A stretch of DNA of 64,000 nucleotides from Devosia riboflavina (lineage in GTDB: Bacteria; Pseudomonadota; Alphaproteobacteria; Rhizobiales; Devosiaceae), in NCBI RefSeq assembly GCF_000743575.1, contig NZ_JQGC01000002.1:124001-188000 (forward strand), written 5' to 3'. Position numbers and translations under genes: made by a program. Positions 26,423 to 35,736 of this stretch are shown here, piece after piece. The first letter of the stretch is position 1. Each line of letters opens with the position of its first letter. Below the pieces are notes generated by a model. The model saw only the letters and a program-made list of their open reading frames with translations, had not been told where the DNA came from and searched no databases.

Positions 26423-27553
26423 CTATTTGGCTGTCTTGTATCGCAAAATTCGCTCGGCGGGGTCGATCCGCGGATCTTCGGCGGTGCCCGCTTCCATGAG
26501 CCCACGTATCTTTGCGAAGCCCTCAACCTGCGCCCGCAGCGCGTCGTCGCTGTCCAAAAGTGAGCGAGCCGCGGAGACGAGCTGTTCAACGTCCGGCTCA
26601 AGCTGAAGGATCTCGGGCACCACGGCCTGATCCAGCAAAATATTGGGCAGCGAAGCGAACTTGACCTTGTATTTGACCCACAGCTTCGCCTGCCGCCTTT
26701 CGGCAACATAGGTCGTCACCATCGGCACGCCGGCAAGGGCCAGCTCCAGCGTCACTGTGCCGGTAACCGCGACTGCGGCGACCGCGCCGGCCATGGCAGA
26801 CGCCTTGCGCTCTTCGCCGGAGATGACGTCTACCTTGACCGGCCAATCCGCCACCCTCTGCTTGAGGCTGGCCTCCAGACGGCGTGGCGTTGGCAGAATG
26901 AAACCCGTGACCTTGGGATGGGCAGCCAGCCGCTCGGCAACGACCCGCATGAAAGGCAAATGACGCCGCAACTCCCCGTCGCGACTACCGGGAAGCAGGA
27001 GAAGCGGGCCATGCTCCGGGATGGACTTGCGGAACGCCATGCTGTTGACGGCGGGATGTCCAATATAGTGGGTTTCCGGGCCGGAGACGCTGCGCATGAA
27101 GGCCGGCTCGAAGGGCAGGACCGCCATGACTTCGCGGAAATGCGGCTTGAGATGCGTTGCACGCTCCGGCTTCCAGGCCCAAGCGGCCGGCGCCACGCAG
27201 AGAAGCACCGGAATGTCGGGAGCGGCCTTGTAGACCTGCTTGGCAACGATTTCGGAGAAGACCTGCGAATCCACCATTACCGCCACATCGGGGCGCGTCT
27301 TGATGATTTTTTGCGCCACCTGGCGTGCGCGCCAGAGGAGCTTGGGCAGTCGAGGCAGCACATCGGCCCATCCCATGACCGACAGCTCGTTCATATCGAA
27401 GAGCGACCTGACCCCGACGGCAGACAATGCCTCGCCACCGACGCCGCTGGCTTCGACAGGAACGCGCTCACTCAGACGGCGAACCAGTTCAGCAGCGATA
27501 CGATCGCCCGAGGGCTCGCCGGCCAGAATGAAAAGCCGCAGCGGGGTCGCCAC
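26423..27553 (-). CDS. lpxB: Lipid-A-disaccharide synthase
   Basis: 376 residues, GT19 family. FILAGEPSGD at the N-terminus, MGWADVLPRLPKLL, VAPAAWAWKPER, GHPAVNS, LLLLPGSRDGELRRHLP and VTGTVTLELALAGVPMV follow the LpxB order. It joins UDP-2,3-diacylglucosamine and lipid X at the inner face of the inner membrane. The start is a GTG immediately after the lpxA stop (TAGGTG). In most relatives lpxI, the UDP-2,3-diacylglucosamine hydrolase gene, lies between lpxA and lpxB; here there is no room for it. It is the last gene of the lpx cluster. Confidence 0.94.
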   Translation of the reverse strand: MATPLRLFILAGEPSGDRIAAELVRRLSERVPVEASGVGGEALSAVGVRSLFDMNELSVMGWADVLPRLPKLLWRARQVAQKIIKTRPDVAVMVDSQVFSEIVAKQVYKAAPDIPVLLCVAPAAWAWKPERATHLKPHFREVMAVLPFEPAFMRSVSGPETHYIGHPAVNSMAFRKSIPEHGPLLLLPGSRDGELRRHLPFMRVVAERLAAHPKVTGFILPTPRRLEASLKQRVADWPVKVDVISGEERKASAMAGAVAAVAVTGTVTLELALAGVPMVTTYVAERRQAKLWVKYKVKFASLPNILLDQAVVPEILQLEPDVEQLVSAARSLLDSDDALRAQVEGFAKIRGLMEAGTAEDPRIDPAERILRYKTAK

Positions 27554-28363
27554 CTACTCCTCGTCCGCCTCTGGACGCGGCAGACACAGCGGCCGATCCT
27601 TGGCACCGCCGATGAAGGAGACGACATCCTGAACGAGGGTCGCGTCCTTGAACATGACGGCAGCGTCGTCGACCCGCTCCCGCAAGGTGCCTTCACTCGA
27701 AAAGATCATGCGATAGGCCGCGCGGAGCGAATGAATGGCATCGCGATCGAAACCGGAACGCTTCAGACCCACGAGGTTAAGGCCGGCCAGGCGCGCACGA
27801 TTGCCAAGCGCCATGCCGTAGGGAATGACGTCGGCATCGATCATGCTCTGGGCGCCGATGAAGGCGTGATTGCCGATGCGGACGAACTGGTGCACACCGC
27901 AAAGGCCGCCGAAACGAACATAATCCCCGATGACGGCGTGGCCGGCGATACCAACGTAATTGGCCAGAACGACATTGTTGCCAATCGTGGCGTCGTGCGC
28001 GACATGGCTGCAGGCCATCAGCAGGCAGTCATTGCCGATCTTGGTCAGCATGCCGCCGCCCTCGGTGCCCGGATTGATAGTCACCGATTCGCGAATGGTG
28101 CAGCGTTCGCCGATTTCAACGCGCGATGCTTCGCCGTGGAATTTCAGGTCCTGGGGCTGATGACCGACGGAGGCAAAGGGGAAAATCCTCGTGCCAGCGC
28201 CGATGGTCGTGTGGCCTTCGACAACCGCGTGGGAGATCAGCTCCACGTTATCATGCAGGACCACATGTTCGCCCACGATGCAGTAAGGGCCAATCTTGAC
28301 ACCGGCCCCGAGCTGCGCGCCGGCTGCGACAATCGCTGTCGGATGAACAACGATTTCGTTCAC
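27554..28363 (-). CDS. lpxA: UDP-N-acetylglucosamine acyltransferase
   Basis: 269 residues forming a left-handed beta helix of hexapeptide repeats over about residues 1-195, then a helical C-terminus. The catalytic histidine is in LMACSHVAHDATIGNN, and GGLCGVHQFVRIGNHAFIG is the characteristic acyl-chain region. It transfers 3-hydroxyacyl from ACP to UDP-GlcNAc, the first step of lipid A synthesis. The GTG start overlaps the fabZ stop by four bases. Confidence 0.95.
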   Translation of the reverse strand: MNEIVVHPTAIVAAGAQLGAGVKIGPYCIVGEHVVLHDNVELISHAVVEGHTTIGAGTRIFPFASVGHQPQDLKFHGEASRVEIGERCTIRESVTINPGTEGGGMLTKIGNDCLLMACSHVAHDATIGNNVVLANYVGIAGHAVIGDYVRFGGLCGVHQFVRIGNHAFIGAQSMIDADVIPYGMALGNRARLAGLNLVGLKRSGFDRDAIHSLRAAYRMIFSSEGTLRERVDDAAVMFKDATLVQDVVSFIGGAKDRPLCLPRPEADEE

Positions 28364-28839
28364 TCGGTGGCCTCGACAATCATGGCAGTAAGCTCGGCTT
28401 CGGCAATGATGTTGCCGTTCACCCTGGCCTCGGCCTTGTAGCGGCCCACGGTACGGCGGCGGTGCAGCTTGGAGATATGGTATTCAATGGTGTCGCCAGG
28501 CCCGGCCGGCTTGCGGAACCGCGCATTGTCGATGCCGAGCAGCATGACGATGCTTTTGTTGCTGTTCTCGGTCGCGTCATACTTGATGACGATGGCGCCA
28601 GCAGTCTGTGCCATGCCCTCAAGGATCAGCACGCCGGGGAAGATCGGGTTGTTGGGAAAGTGACCCTGGAAGATCGGCTCGTTAAAGGTAACGTTCTTGA
28701 TGCCGACGGCGGAGTCATCGCCCTTGATGTCGACGATGCGGTCAATCATCAGCATGGGATAGCGATGCGGCAGGGCCGCAAGGATATCCATGATGCTCAT
28801 GGCATCGAGTTCAGTCGTCGAGCTTACCGTGTCCGTCAT
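28360..28839 (-). CDS. fabZ: 3-hydroxyacyl-[ACP] dehydratase FabZ
   Basis: 159 residues from the ATG at 28839, which overlaps the lpxD stop (ATGA); a longer frame would run into lpxD. The hot-dog fold shows LPHRYPMLMIDRIV, then GHFPNNPIFPGVLILEGMAQ with the catalytic histidine and glutamate. It dehydrates 3-hydroxyacyl-ACP in fatty acid elongation. It competes with LpxA and LpxD for the same hydroxyacyl-ACP pool, which explains its position between them. Overlaps both neighbours by four bases. Confidence 0.96.
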   Translation of the reverse strand: MTDTVSSTTELDAMSIMDILAALPHRYPMLMIDRIVDIKGDDSAVGIKNVTFNEPIFQGHFPNNPIFPGVLILEGMAQTAGAIVIKYDATENSNKSIVMLLGIDNARFRKPAGPGDTIEYHISKLHRRRTVGRYKAEARVNGNIIAEAELTAMIVEATE

Positions 28840-29864
28840 CCCCGCTTGTCCCCTTTGGCCAATTTCCGCAATGTGGCGAGTTCCCGCCAAAAATCCTTCA
28901 GTTCCTGCGCTGGCGCGCCACCAAGCTTGGAGCCTGCCGGCCAGTCCTTGGTCACTGCTGCCCGGCCGAAAATAGTCGTACCTGCGCCGATACGCAAATG
29001 GCCCGAAGTGCCCACGCCGCCGCCCATCAGCACGCCGTCTTCCACGATGGTCGAACCGGAAAGGCCGCTTTGGGCCGCGATCAGGCAGTTGCGACCGATG
29101 CGGCAGTTATGTCCGATCTGCACCTGATTATCGATCTTCGTGCCGTCGCCAATGACCGTGTCGCCAAGGGCGCCGCGATCAACCGTGCTGTTGGCGCCGA
29201 TCTCGACGCGATCCTGAATAATGACGCGGCCAAGTTGCGGAATCTTGCGATTGGTCTGGCCATGATCAAGCCAGCCAAAGCCTTCGGTACCAATCCGAAC
29301 GCCCGAGTGCAGGACCACCTCATTGCCCAGATGCGCGCAGTCTATGGTGCAATTGGGGGCAATGATGCTGTTGCGACCGATGGTAACGCCAGGGCCGATG
29401 ACAGTATTAGCCCCAATGATCGTGCCGCGCCCGATTTCGACGCCATTGCCGATAACCACATTGGAACCAATGGTAACATCACGCTCGAAGATCGGCGCAT
29501 CGAGATCCTCACGACCGCCGACAATGGCTGCCCTGGTGCTACCCGGATAGAGGCGATCCAGAATTTCGGTGAAGAGATTGTGGGCGCGCGGAGCCACGAT
29601 GGCGATAGCGCCTGCCGGCACGCTGTCCTTCAAGGACGGGTGCACGATGATGAAGCCGGCGGCCGTACGGCGCAGCTCCTCGACATATGACATGTGCGCT
29701 GCAAGCGAGAGATCGCTGGGGCCAGCCAGTTCAAGTTCTGAGACGCCGCCAATCACACGGTCGTTGTCGGCAAGTCCTGCGGCCAGATCGGCATGTCCGA
29801 GCTCCGCCAGCAGAGCGCCGACAGCAATCGGTCCGGAAAATCGGTGAAATCGAGTATCGACCAT
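28836..29864 (-). CDS. lpxD: UDP-3-O-(3-hydroxyacyl)glucosamine N-acyltransferase
   Basis: 342 residues: an N-terminal uridine-binding domain (about 1-100) followed by a long run of hexapeptide repeats, for example FERDVTIGSNVVIGNGVEIG and the GHNCRIGRN segment with the catalytic histidine, then a C-terminal helix. It adds the second acyl chain at N-2 in lipid A synthesis. It is separated from bamA by 71 bp containing a terminator-type hairpin, so part of the transcription from the bamA side may stop before lpxD. Confidence 0.95.
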   Translation of the reverse strand: MVDTRFHRFSGPIAVGALLAELGHADLAAGLADNDRVIGGVSELELAGPSDLSLAAHMSYVEELRRTAAGFIIVHPSLKDSVPAGAIAIVAPRAHNLFTEILDRLYPGSTRAAIVGGREDLDAPIFERDVTIGSNVVIGNGVEIGRGTIIGANTVIGPGVTIGRNSIIAPNCTIDCAHLGNEVVLHSGVRIGTEGFGWLDHGQTNRKIPQLGRVIIQDRVEIGANSTVDRGALGDTVIGDGTKIDNQVQIGHNCRIGRNCLIAAQSGLSGSTIVEDGVLMGGGVGTSGHLRIGAGTTIFGRAAVTKDWPAGSKLGGAPAQELKDFWRELATLRKLAKGDKRG

Positions 29865-29873
29865 GAGATCACT

Positions 29874-29910
29874 TCAAAAGAAAAGCCGCGGAGCTACCGC
29901 CCCGCGGCTT
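29874..29910 (-). terminator. Terminator-like hairpin between bamA and lpxD
   Basis: On the minus strand AAGCCGCGG (from 29910) and CCGCGGCTT (to 29883) form a perfect 9-bp stem followed by TTCTTTTGAAG. Placed inside an otherwise continuous gene string, it would reduce lpxD-fabZ-lpxA-lpxB expression relative to bamA. Confidence 0.7.
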
Positions 29911-29935
29911 GATGACTTCTTTCACGTTGCTCGTA

Positions 29936-32071
29936 TTAGAGCAAGGTCTGAAGCGTGATCTGGAAGACCTGAGTACGGTCTGCCGTCGACTTGTTGAGGA
30001 CGTGCGAAACGTCGCCGCGCAGCGGGCCGAACGGCGAGTCCCAGATAAGCGAGGCACCGATGGAGGTACGCAGCGGGACGTCTTGGCTCAACGGATCGAC
30101 AGTACCCGTTCCCGTTCCCGGCAACCCGTCGATCCAAGCAGCATCCGCCCAAAGCGCGCCGCTCAAACCATAGCTTTCCGGGAGTGCCGGAATGGGGAAT
30201 TCGATTTCCGCAGAAATAGCCGCATACATGGTAGCGCCCAGATATTCGCTGTTACCATATGCGTTTGCTGCCAAACGAGGTCCAACTCCACGACCTTCGA
30301 AACCACGTATGATCGTGGCGCCTGGCATAAAGGCTTCCACCGCGTGAACCGAGCCACCATCGAGACTGTTCACAATGCCGGCCTGACCGCGAACGCTGGC
30401 AACGATACCACTATCGTCAAGAAGCGGCATGAAGTAACGGCCACGGGCTTCGGTCTTCAGCAGGTTATGATCCCAGCCGATATACTGCTGGGTGAAAGTT
30501 GCGTAGAGGCCCTCGGTCGGATTCTTGACGTCATCAAGGCCGTTCCAGGTCAACGTGTAGCCAATAAAGGCCTTGTTGAATTCCTGGCCGTCATTGACCA
30601 GAGCAGACTTGTACTGCGGGTTATCCTTGACGTCGGAAATGGTCTTGCGCTCGTAGCCACCAAACAGCGTAGCGTTGAGCGCACTGGTGATCGGCACGCC
30701 GAAGCGAAGCTGACCGCCCGTCGACTGAGAACCGTAGAAGCTCGAGGTCGTTTCGTCCGAAATGCGATGATAGGCGTCGAAACCAGCCGACACCTTCAGG
30801 CCCATGAAACGCGGCTCGGTGAAGGAGAAGTCGAAGGTACGGCCCGACTGCGATGCACCGATGGCGGCGCGCAGGTACTGGCCACGACCAAGGAAGTTGC
30901 GCTCTGTCAGCGAGACTTCGCCGAGGACACCGTCGCTGGTCGAGTAGCCGGCGCTCGCGCCGTATTCACCGGTCGAGGTTTCGGTGACGTTGATGTTCAG
31001 AACCACCTTGTCCGGCGAGGAGCCGGGTGCGGTCGTGACTTCAACCTTCGAGAAGAAACCCAGGTTCTGGATCGCATCGCGACCACGGACGACCATGGAG
31101 CGGTTGAACGGATCGCCTTCACCAAAGGCCAGCTCGCGGCGAACGACGAAGTCGCGCGTCTTGGTATTGCCGGTGATGTTGATGCGCTCGACATAGATAC
31201 GTGCGCCTTCGTCGACCAGATAGGTCACGTTGAAGGTGCCGGTCGCTACGTCACGATCGAGGCGAGCGCGAACGTCCGCGAAGGAATAACCCTGGGCCGT
31301 GGCTTCGTAGGCCATGTCCTCGATGGTTTCCTGCAGGTTTGACACGGAATACTGCGCGCCCTTGCCGGTCTGGACGGTCGAGCGCAGCACGTCGGTGTTG
31401 AGACCGTTGATGCTGGTTTCGATACCGATATTGCCGAACTGGTAGCGCTGGCCTTCATTGACCGTGAAATTGATGAAGTACGCATTGCGCGCAGCATCAT
31501 ACTCGGCAACCGAAGTCACCTGAGCATCGGGGTAGCCACGATTTGCGTAGTAGAGACGGAGACGCTCGCGATCGACCGCCAGCTTCTGCTCGTCATAGGT
31601 GTCGTCACGGAGAAGCCAGCTCAGGATGCCGGTCTCCTTGGTCAGCATGGCACCCTTGAGGTTGCCACCGCTGATTGCATTGTTGCCGGTGAAGTTGATC
31701 GCAGCGATGCCCGCGCGCTCACCTTCATTGACCTGGAAGACCACGCGAACACGACCATCAGCGGTCGGCTCCGTACGCGACGTCACCGTCACGCCAAGGA
31801 AGCCATCGCGATCATAGGCCTGACGGATGCTTTCGACGTCGGCAGCAACACGCTGCGAGGTGTAGATGCCGGAGGCAGAGACATCGACCATCGCCAGGAG
31901 CTGTGCGTCGGAGAAGCGCCGGTTGCCTTCGAAAAGGACCGAACCGACCAACTGTTCCTGCGCCTGCGCGGCAACTACGCCCAGCACCGGGATCCCGGCG
32001 CCGACCATTGGGCTCGCACCCATAATCGCGATCACCGAGACAGCGCCACGCAACAGCTTGGGGTTAATCAT
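29936..32071 (-). CDS. bamA: Outer membrane assembly factor BamA
   Basis: 711 residues. A signal peptide (about 1-38, cleavage likely after VVAAQAQ) precedes POTRA repeats (about 40-380; the first is LVGSVLFEGNRRFSDAQLL) and a 16-strand Omp85 barrel (about 390-711). The lid-lock loop motif appears as IIRGFEGRGVGPR. BamA folds beta-barrel proteins into the outer membrane. The C-terminus reads TQVFQITLQTLL and lacks the final aromatic residue usual for such barrels. It follows rseP after a 181-bp spacer in which I see no gene. Confidence 0.95.
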   Translation of the reverse strand: MINPKLLRGAVSVIAIMGASPMVGAGIPVLGVVAAQAQEQLVGSVLFEGNRRFSDAQLLAMVDVSASGIYTSQRVAADVESIRQAYDRDGFLGVTVTSRTEPTADGRVRVVFQVNEGERAGIAAINFTGNNAISGGNLKGAMLTKETGILSWLLRDDTYDEQKLAVDRERLRLYYANRGYPDAQVTSVAEYDAARNAYFINFTVNEGQRYQFGNIGIETSINGLNTDVLRSTVQTGKGAQYSVSNLQETIEDMAYEATAQGYSFADVRARLDRDVATGTFNVTYLVDEGARIYVERINITGNTKTRDFVVRRELAFGEGDPFNRSMVVRGRDAIQNLGFFSKVEVTTAPGSSPDKVVLNINVTETSTGEYGASAGYSTSDGVLGEVSLTERNFLGRGQYLRAAIGASQSGRTFDFSFTEPRFMGLKVSAGFDAYHRISDETTSSFYGSQSTGGQLRFGVPITSALNATLFGGYERKTISDVKDNPQYKSALVNDGQEFNKAFIGYTLTWNGLDDVKNPTEGLYATFTQQYIGWDHNLLKTEARGRYFMPLLDDSGIVASVRGQAGIVNSLDGGSVHAVEAFMPGATIIRGFEGRGVGPRLAANAYGNSEYLGATMYAAISAEIEFPIPALPESYGLSGALWADAAWIDGLPGTGTGTVDPLSQDVPLRTSIGASLIWDSPFGPLRGDVSHVLNKSTADRTQVFQITLQTLL

Positions 32072-32252
32072 ATTGTTATTGCCTTCTGCGACCTGCCTGG
32101 AGAATCGTCATACGCCGCTCCCCCAAGCTAACTCCATTGGAGTGTTTTACTGTTTTTTTAACCACGGACAAGCGGTAAGCCCGGACGCAGTTAGCAATTC
32201 ATTGGCGCGCTTGTATTCGTGCAACACCTTGCGAACCAAGGTTAACCAAGGG

Positions 32253-33395
32253 TTAGCGCAAGATGCCAAAATGGTCGAAAACCGTGTCGTTGAACAGGGT
32301 AAAAACCATCAAGGCCAGCACAAGGGCGAAGCCGAAGCGAAATCCCATCTCCTGCACGCGCATGCTGAGCGGTCGTCCGCGAACGGCCTCGATCAGATAG
32401 TACAAGAGATGGCCGCCGTCGAGCATGGGAACGGGTAAAAGATTGAATATCCCAATGTTGAGAGACAGAAGCGCCATCAGGTTGATGAGGGCAATGACGC
32501 CGAGTGTCGCCACTTCGCCCGAAACCTTGGCCACTTTCACGGGCCCGCTAAGCTGCTGAACATCGCCGCGGCCAACGAAAAAATCGCCCAGGAAAGCGGC
32601 CGTGCGCTGCACGATGAAGCGAATTTCTTCAACCGTCATGCCGATCGCCTCGATGGGTCCGGGGCGATAGAGCTGAATGTCTGCCTCTTCGATATTTCGG
32701 CTGACGCCGATCCGGCCGATGCGCTGGTCATTGCCGAACCGGTCCTGAATCACAACCGGCTCGGGCACGAGGTGAAGCGTGTCCTTGGCTGCGCCGCGCT
32801 CGATTTCGACGACCACCTCACGGGCGGGACTCGTGGCGACATAGCGCTGGAAATCCTCGAAACCGCGAACGACATAGCCGTCCACCGAGAGAACCTTGTC
32901 GCCGGGCTCAAAGCCGGCGGCTTCGGCTACCGATCCAGCGATGACTTCGCCGATGACGGCGGGCACGGTTTCGCGGCCATAACCAAGCAGGAGCGCATAA
33001 AGGATGAGGAAGGTCAGGAGCACGTTGGCGAGGGGGCCGGCAGCTACGATGGCGATGCGTTGCCAGACCGACTTGTTCACGAAAAGCCGCGGCCCCAGCG
33101 CAGGATCGCGCAGCTCCGGCGCATCGGGGTCCGGCATGCTGGAGGCATTCGTGTCGCCGGCAAAGCGGACATAGCCGCCCAAGGGAATCGCCGAAATCTT
33201 CCAGCGTGTGCCGTGACGATCGTTCCAGCCGATCAGCTCTCGCCCAAAACCGATCGAGAAGGCTTGAATAGCAACGCCATTCCAGCGCGCCACAAGGTAA
33301 TGGCCCATTTCATGGACGAAGACGATGACCGTCAGAACCGCGAGAAACGGGACGACGTAGGACAGGAGCCAGTACACAAAATCAAACATCGTCAT
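32253..33395 (-). CDS. rseP: RIP metalloprotease RseP (site-2 protease)
   Basis: 380 residues. The zinc site is H28-E-M-G-H32 in the first membrane helix, with NLLPVPMLDGGHLL supplying the third ligand in a late helix. The PDZ region spans about residues 120-215, with IGEVIAGSVAEAAGFEPGDKVLSVDG. Alphaproteobacterial members have one PDZ domain, shorter than the two of E. coli. It cleaves membrane-bound anti-sigma factors and signal-peptide remnants. The ATG at 33389 is an alternative start with a better-spaced GGA. It is followed by bamA, as usual. Confidence 0.95.
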   Translation of the reverse strand: MTMFDFVYWLLSYVVPFLAVLTVIVFVHEMGHYLVARWNGVAIQAFSIGFGRELIGWNDRHGTRWKISAIPLGGYVRFAGDTNASSMPDPDAPELRDPALGPRLFVNKSVWQRIAIVAAGPLANVLLTFLILYALLLGYGRETVPAVIGEVIAGSVAEAAGFEPGDKVLSVDGYVVRGFEDFQRYVATSPAREVVVEIERGAAKDTLHLVPEPVVIQDRFGNDQRIGRIGVSRNIEEADIQLYRPGPIEAIGMTVEEIRFIVQRTAAFLGDFFVGRGDVQQLSGPVKVAKVSGEVATLGVIALINLMALLSLNIGIFNLLPVPMLDGGHLLYYLIEAVRGRPLSMRVQEMGFRFGFALVLALMVFTLFNDTVFDHFGILR

Positions 33396-33431
33396 TCCGG
33401 GAGTGAGGCAGACGCACTGCCTGGGCGGTGA

Positions 33432-34289
33432 TCACCAATAGAGTAGTCCTTCGGCCACCGAACCGAAGCCACCGTGCAGTGCGCCGACGATCAAGACCAG
33501 AATGATGCCGAATGTGAGGCTATCAAGCCGATCCATCAAACCACCATGACCGGGGATAATGTCGCCACTGTCCTTGATCCGGAAATGCCGCTTTACGGCG
33601 CTTTCGGAGAGATCACCCAGTTGGCCAAGGATGCTGATCGAGAGGGAAATCAACAGACCTATCCACCAAGGCGAATCGGTCAGGACGATCCAGACGAGCA
33701 GGCCGGCTCCGGACCCGAGGGCAAGACCGCCCAGAGCGCCTGACCAGGTCTTCGAGGGCGAAATGCTCGGAACCAGCTTCTCGCCGCCGATCTGTCGGCC
33801 GGTGAAGAAAGCCGCAGAATCAGTCATCCAGACGACCGTGCCAAGGAAAATGCCCGCCCAAATGCCCGCGACGCCCTCGCCTCGCATCAGCACCGCCGAG
33901 AGAATCAAAACTCCGAACAGCACGAGGCCGACCGCCCGCCATAAGAATAGCTCGCGTCCCATGAATGCGGCGACAGCGCAAGCAAGCGCTATGGCGCCAA
34001 CAAGGCCCCAAATACCGAGCAACGGAAAGATGAGGCCGGAAAGGCCAACCAGCCCGATCAGCGCCATGCCGGGCACCGTCAGAGGCGCGCGGGAAACCAT
34101 GGTTTCCCATTCGCGATAGGCGCCGGCATAGACGGCCCCTACGACGCCAGAGAAAAAGTAGCTGCCTAGATAGAGCGCCGTTGCCGTAACGGCGATCAGC
34201 ACCATGGCCGATGCAAAACGTGGGCCGACGTCGGCCCAATTGCGACGTTGGGATGCGGGAGGTTTGGGAGAAGGTGCGCCTGGCTCCAT
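33432..34289 (-). CDS. cdsA: Phosphatidate cytidylyltransferase
   Basis: 285 residues from the ATG at 34289, which overlaps the uppS stop (TGATG). Seven to eight hydrophobic helices are visible and the CDP-alcohol synthase signature GHGGLMDRLDSLTF lies near residue 250, preceded by SPSKTWSGALGG. It makes CDP-diacylglycerol from phosphatidate and CTP at the inner membrane, the branch point of phospholipid synthesis. A soluble basic leader (about 1-20) precedes the first helix. Confidence 0.94.
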   Translation of the reverse strand: MEPGAPSPKPPASQRRNWADVGPRFASAMVLIAVTATALYLGSYFFSGVVGAVYAGAYREWETMVSRAPLTVPGMALIGLVGLSGLIFPLLGIWGLVGAIALACAVAAFMGRELFLWRAVGLVLFGVLILSAVLMRGEGVAGIWAGIFLGTVVWMTDSAAFFTGRQIGGEKLVPSISPSKTWSGALGGLALGSGAGLLVWIVLTDSPWWIGLLISLSISILGQLGDLSESAVKRHFRIKDSGDIIPGHGGLMDRLDSLTFGIILVLIVGALHGGFGSVAEGLLYW

Positions 34290-35050
34290 CAACTCCCGGT
34301 CGCCCCCAGACCGCCATAACGCCGATCGCGCAGCGAATAGGCTTCGAGGACACGGATAAAACTTGCCTCATCGAAATCCGGCCAGTTTTCCGGGACGAAG
34401 ACCAGTTCGGCATAAGCCGACTGCCAAAGCAGGAAATTGGAGAGACGCTGCTCGCCACTCGTGCGGATGATGATGTCCGGATCGGGCACATCCACCGTAT
34501 AGAGGGCGCGCGAGATTGCAGCCTCGTCGATATCGGCGGGATCGATGCGGCCTTCTGCGGCGTCCTTTGCCAGGCGCCGGACGGCATCGGTGATTTCCGC
34601 TCGCCCGCCATAGTTGAAGGCGACAATGAGAACGAGACCGGTATTGGCCGCGGTCTTGGCTTCCACATCTTCAATAAGGCGCACGAGCGAAGGTTCGAGC
34701 CCTGCCCTGCCGCCAATGATGCGGATGCGAACATTGTTGCGCATGAGCCGCTGCAGGTCGGAAGCTACGAAGCGGCGCAGAAGACCAAAAATAAAGGAGA
34801 CTTCTTCGGGCGGACGCGCCCAATTCTCGGATGAAAAGCTGAAGACCGTGAGGTAGCCGACGCCGTGCTTGATGCAGGACTGCACAAGGTTGCGCAAGGC
34901 GTGCACGCCCTCGACGTGCCCCTCTGTACGACGCTTGCCCCTGGCCTTGGCCCAACGGCCATTGCCATCCATGATCACGCCCAGGTGAACCGGAATACGG
35001 AGGCCCGAACCGAGGTCCGGGCTCATTTTTGCGGCGGTCTCGCTTGCCAT
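34289..35050 (-). CDS. uppS: Undecaprenyl diphosphate synthase (isoprenyl transferase)
   Basis: 253 residues from the ATG at 35050 with GGGAGGGG ahead of it; the frame is open 33 codons upstream, overlapping frr. The cis-prenyltransferase motifs are VIMDGNGRWAKARGKRR with catalytic D28, FSFSSENWARP, and DIIIRTSGEQRLSNFLLWQSAYAE in three successive blocks. It makes the C55 carrier for peptidoglycan and O-antigen synthesis. It lies 34 nt after frr and overlaps cdsA by one base. Confidence 0.95.
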   Translation of the reverse strand: MASETAAKMSPDLGSGLRIPVHLGVIMDGNGRWAKARGKRRTEGHVEGVHALRNLVQSCIKHGVGYLTVFSFSSENWARPPEEVSFIFGLLRRFVASDLQRLMRNNVRIRIIGGRAGLEPSLVRLIEDVEAKTAANTGLVLIVAFNYGGRAEITDAVRRLAKDAAEGRIDPADIDEAAISRALYTVDVPDPDIIIRTSGEQRLSNFLLWQSAYAELVFVPENWPDFDEASFIRVLEAYSLRDRRYGGLGATGS

Positions 35051-35084
35051 CAACGCCCCTCCCGGCGGCGTTCCATACCGGTCC

Positions 35085-35639
35085 TTAGACCTGCATGATT
35101 TCCTGTTCCTTGGCCGCCACGATGACGTCGATCTCCTTGACGGCATCATCGGTCGCCTTCTGCACGAGATCGGACTGCTTCTTGGCGTCGTCCTGGCTCA
35201 TGTCGCCGTCCTTCTCCGCCTTTTTCAAGGCGTCCATGCCATCGCGACGAATGTGGCGCACAGCAACGCGGGCCTGCTCGGCATAGGTGTGGGCGACCTT
35301 GGCGAGCTCCTTGCGGCGCTGCTCGTTGAGTTCGGGAAGCGGAACGCGAATGACCTGGCCTTCGCCCATCGGATTGAGGCCGAGGCCGCTATCGCGGATC
35401 GCCTTTTCCACGGCATTGGCCAGACCCCGGTCCCATACCTGAACCGAGAGCATGCGCGGCTCGGGAACAGTCACGGTGGCGAGCTGGCTGAGCGGCGTGC
35501 GCGAACCATAGGCTTCGACCGTCACAGGCTCCAACAGGCTGGCGCTGGCGCGGCCGGTGCGCAGGCCCACCAGTTCGTCCTTGAGCGAAGCAATCGACTT
35601 CTGCATGCGGTTCTTGATGTCGGTGAGATCATAGGCCAT
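35085..35639 (-). CDS. frr: Ribosome recycling factor
   Basis: 184 residues from the ATG at 35639 ([20 protein letters not shown]); a much longer open frame upstream runs into pyrH and is not supported. The RRF core is clear: [43 protein letters not shown] and [17 protein letters not shown]. It splits post-termination ribosomes together with EF-G. It lies 97 nt downstream of pyrH in the standard tsf-pyrH-frr order. Confidence 0.97.
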   Translation of the reverse strand: MAYDLTDIKNRMQKSIASLKDELVGLRTGRASASLLEPVTVEAYGSRTPLSQLATVTVPEPRMLSVQVWDRGLANAVEKAIRDSGLGLNPMGEGQVIRVPLPELNEQRRKELAKVAHTYAEQARVAVRHIRRDGMDALKKAEKDGDMSQDDAKKQSDLVQKATDDAVKEIDVIVAAKEQEIMQV

Positions 35640-35736
35640 GGCCGAGGTCCTTCCAGTCATTTGGCGCTGCCGGCTTTGGGCGCGCTTCTCTATTAAACTC
35701 GCACCGGAAAGGTGCAATGGGCGAAACGCCCCTGCC

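Noticed and set aside
32242..32256. CtrA-like site TTAA-N7-TTAG between rseP and bamA
   Set aside because: It has one mismatch, overlaps the rseP stop and lies about 190 bp from the bamA start with no promoter hexamers nearby.
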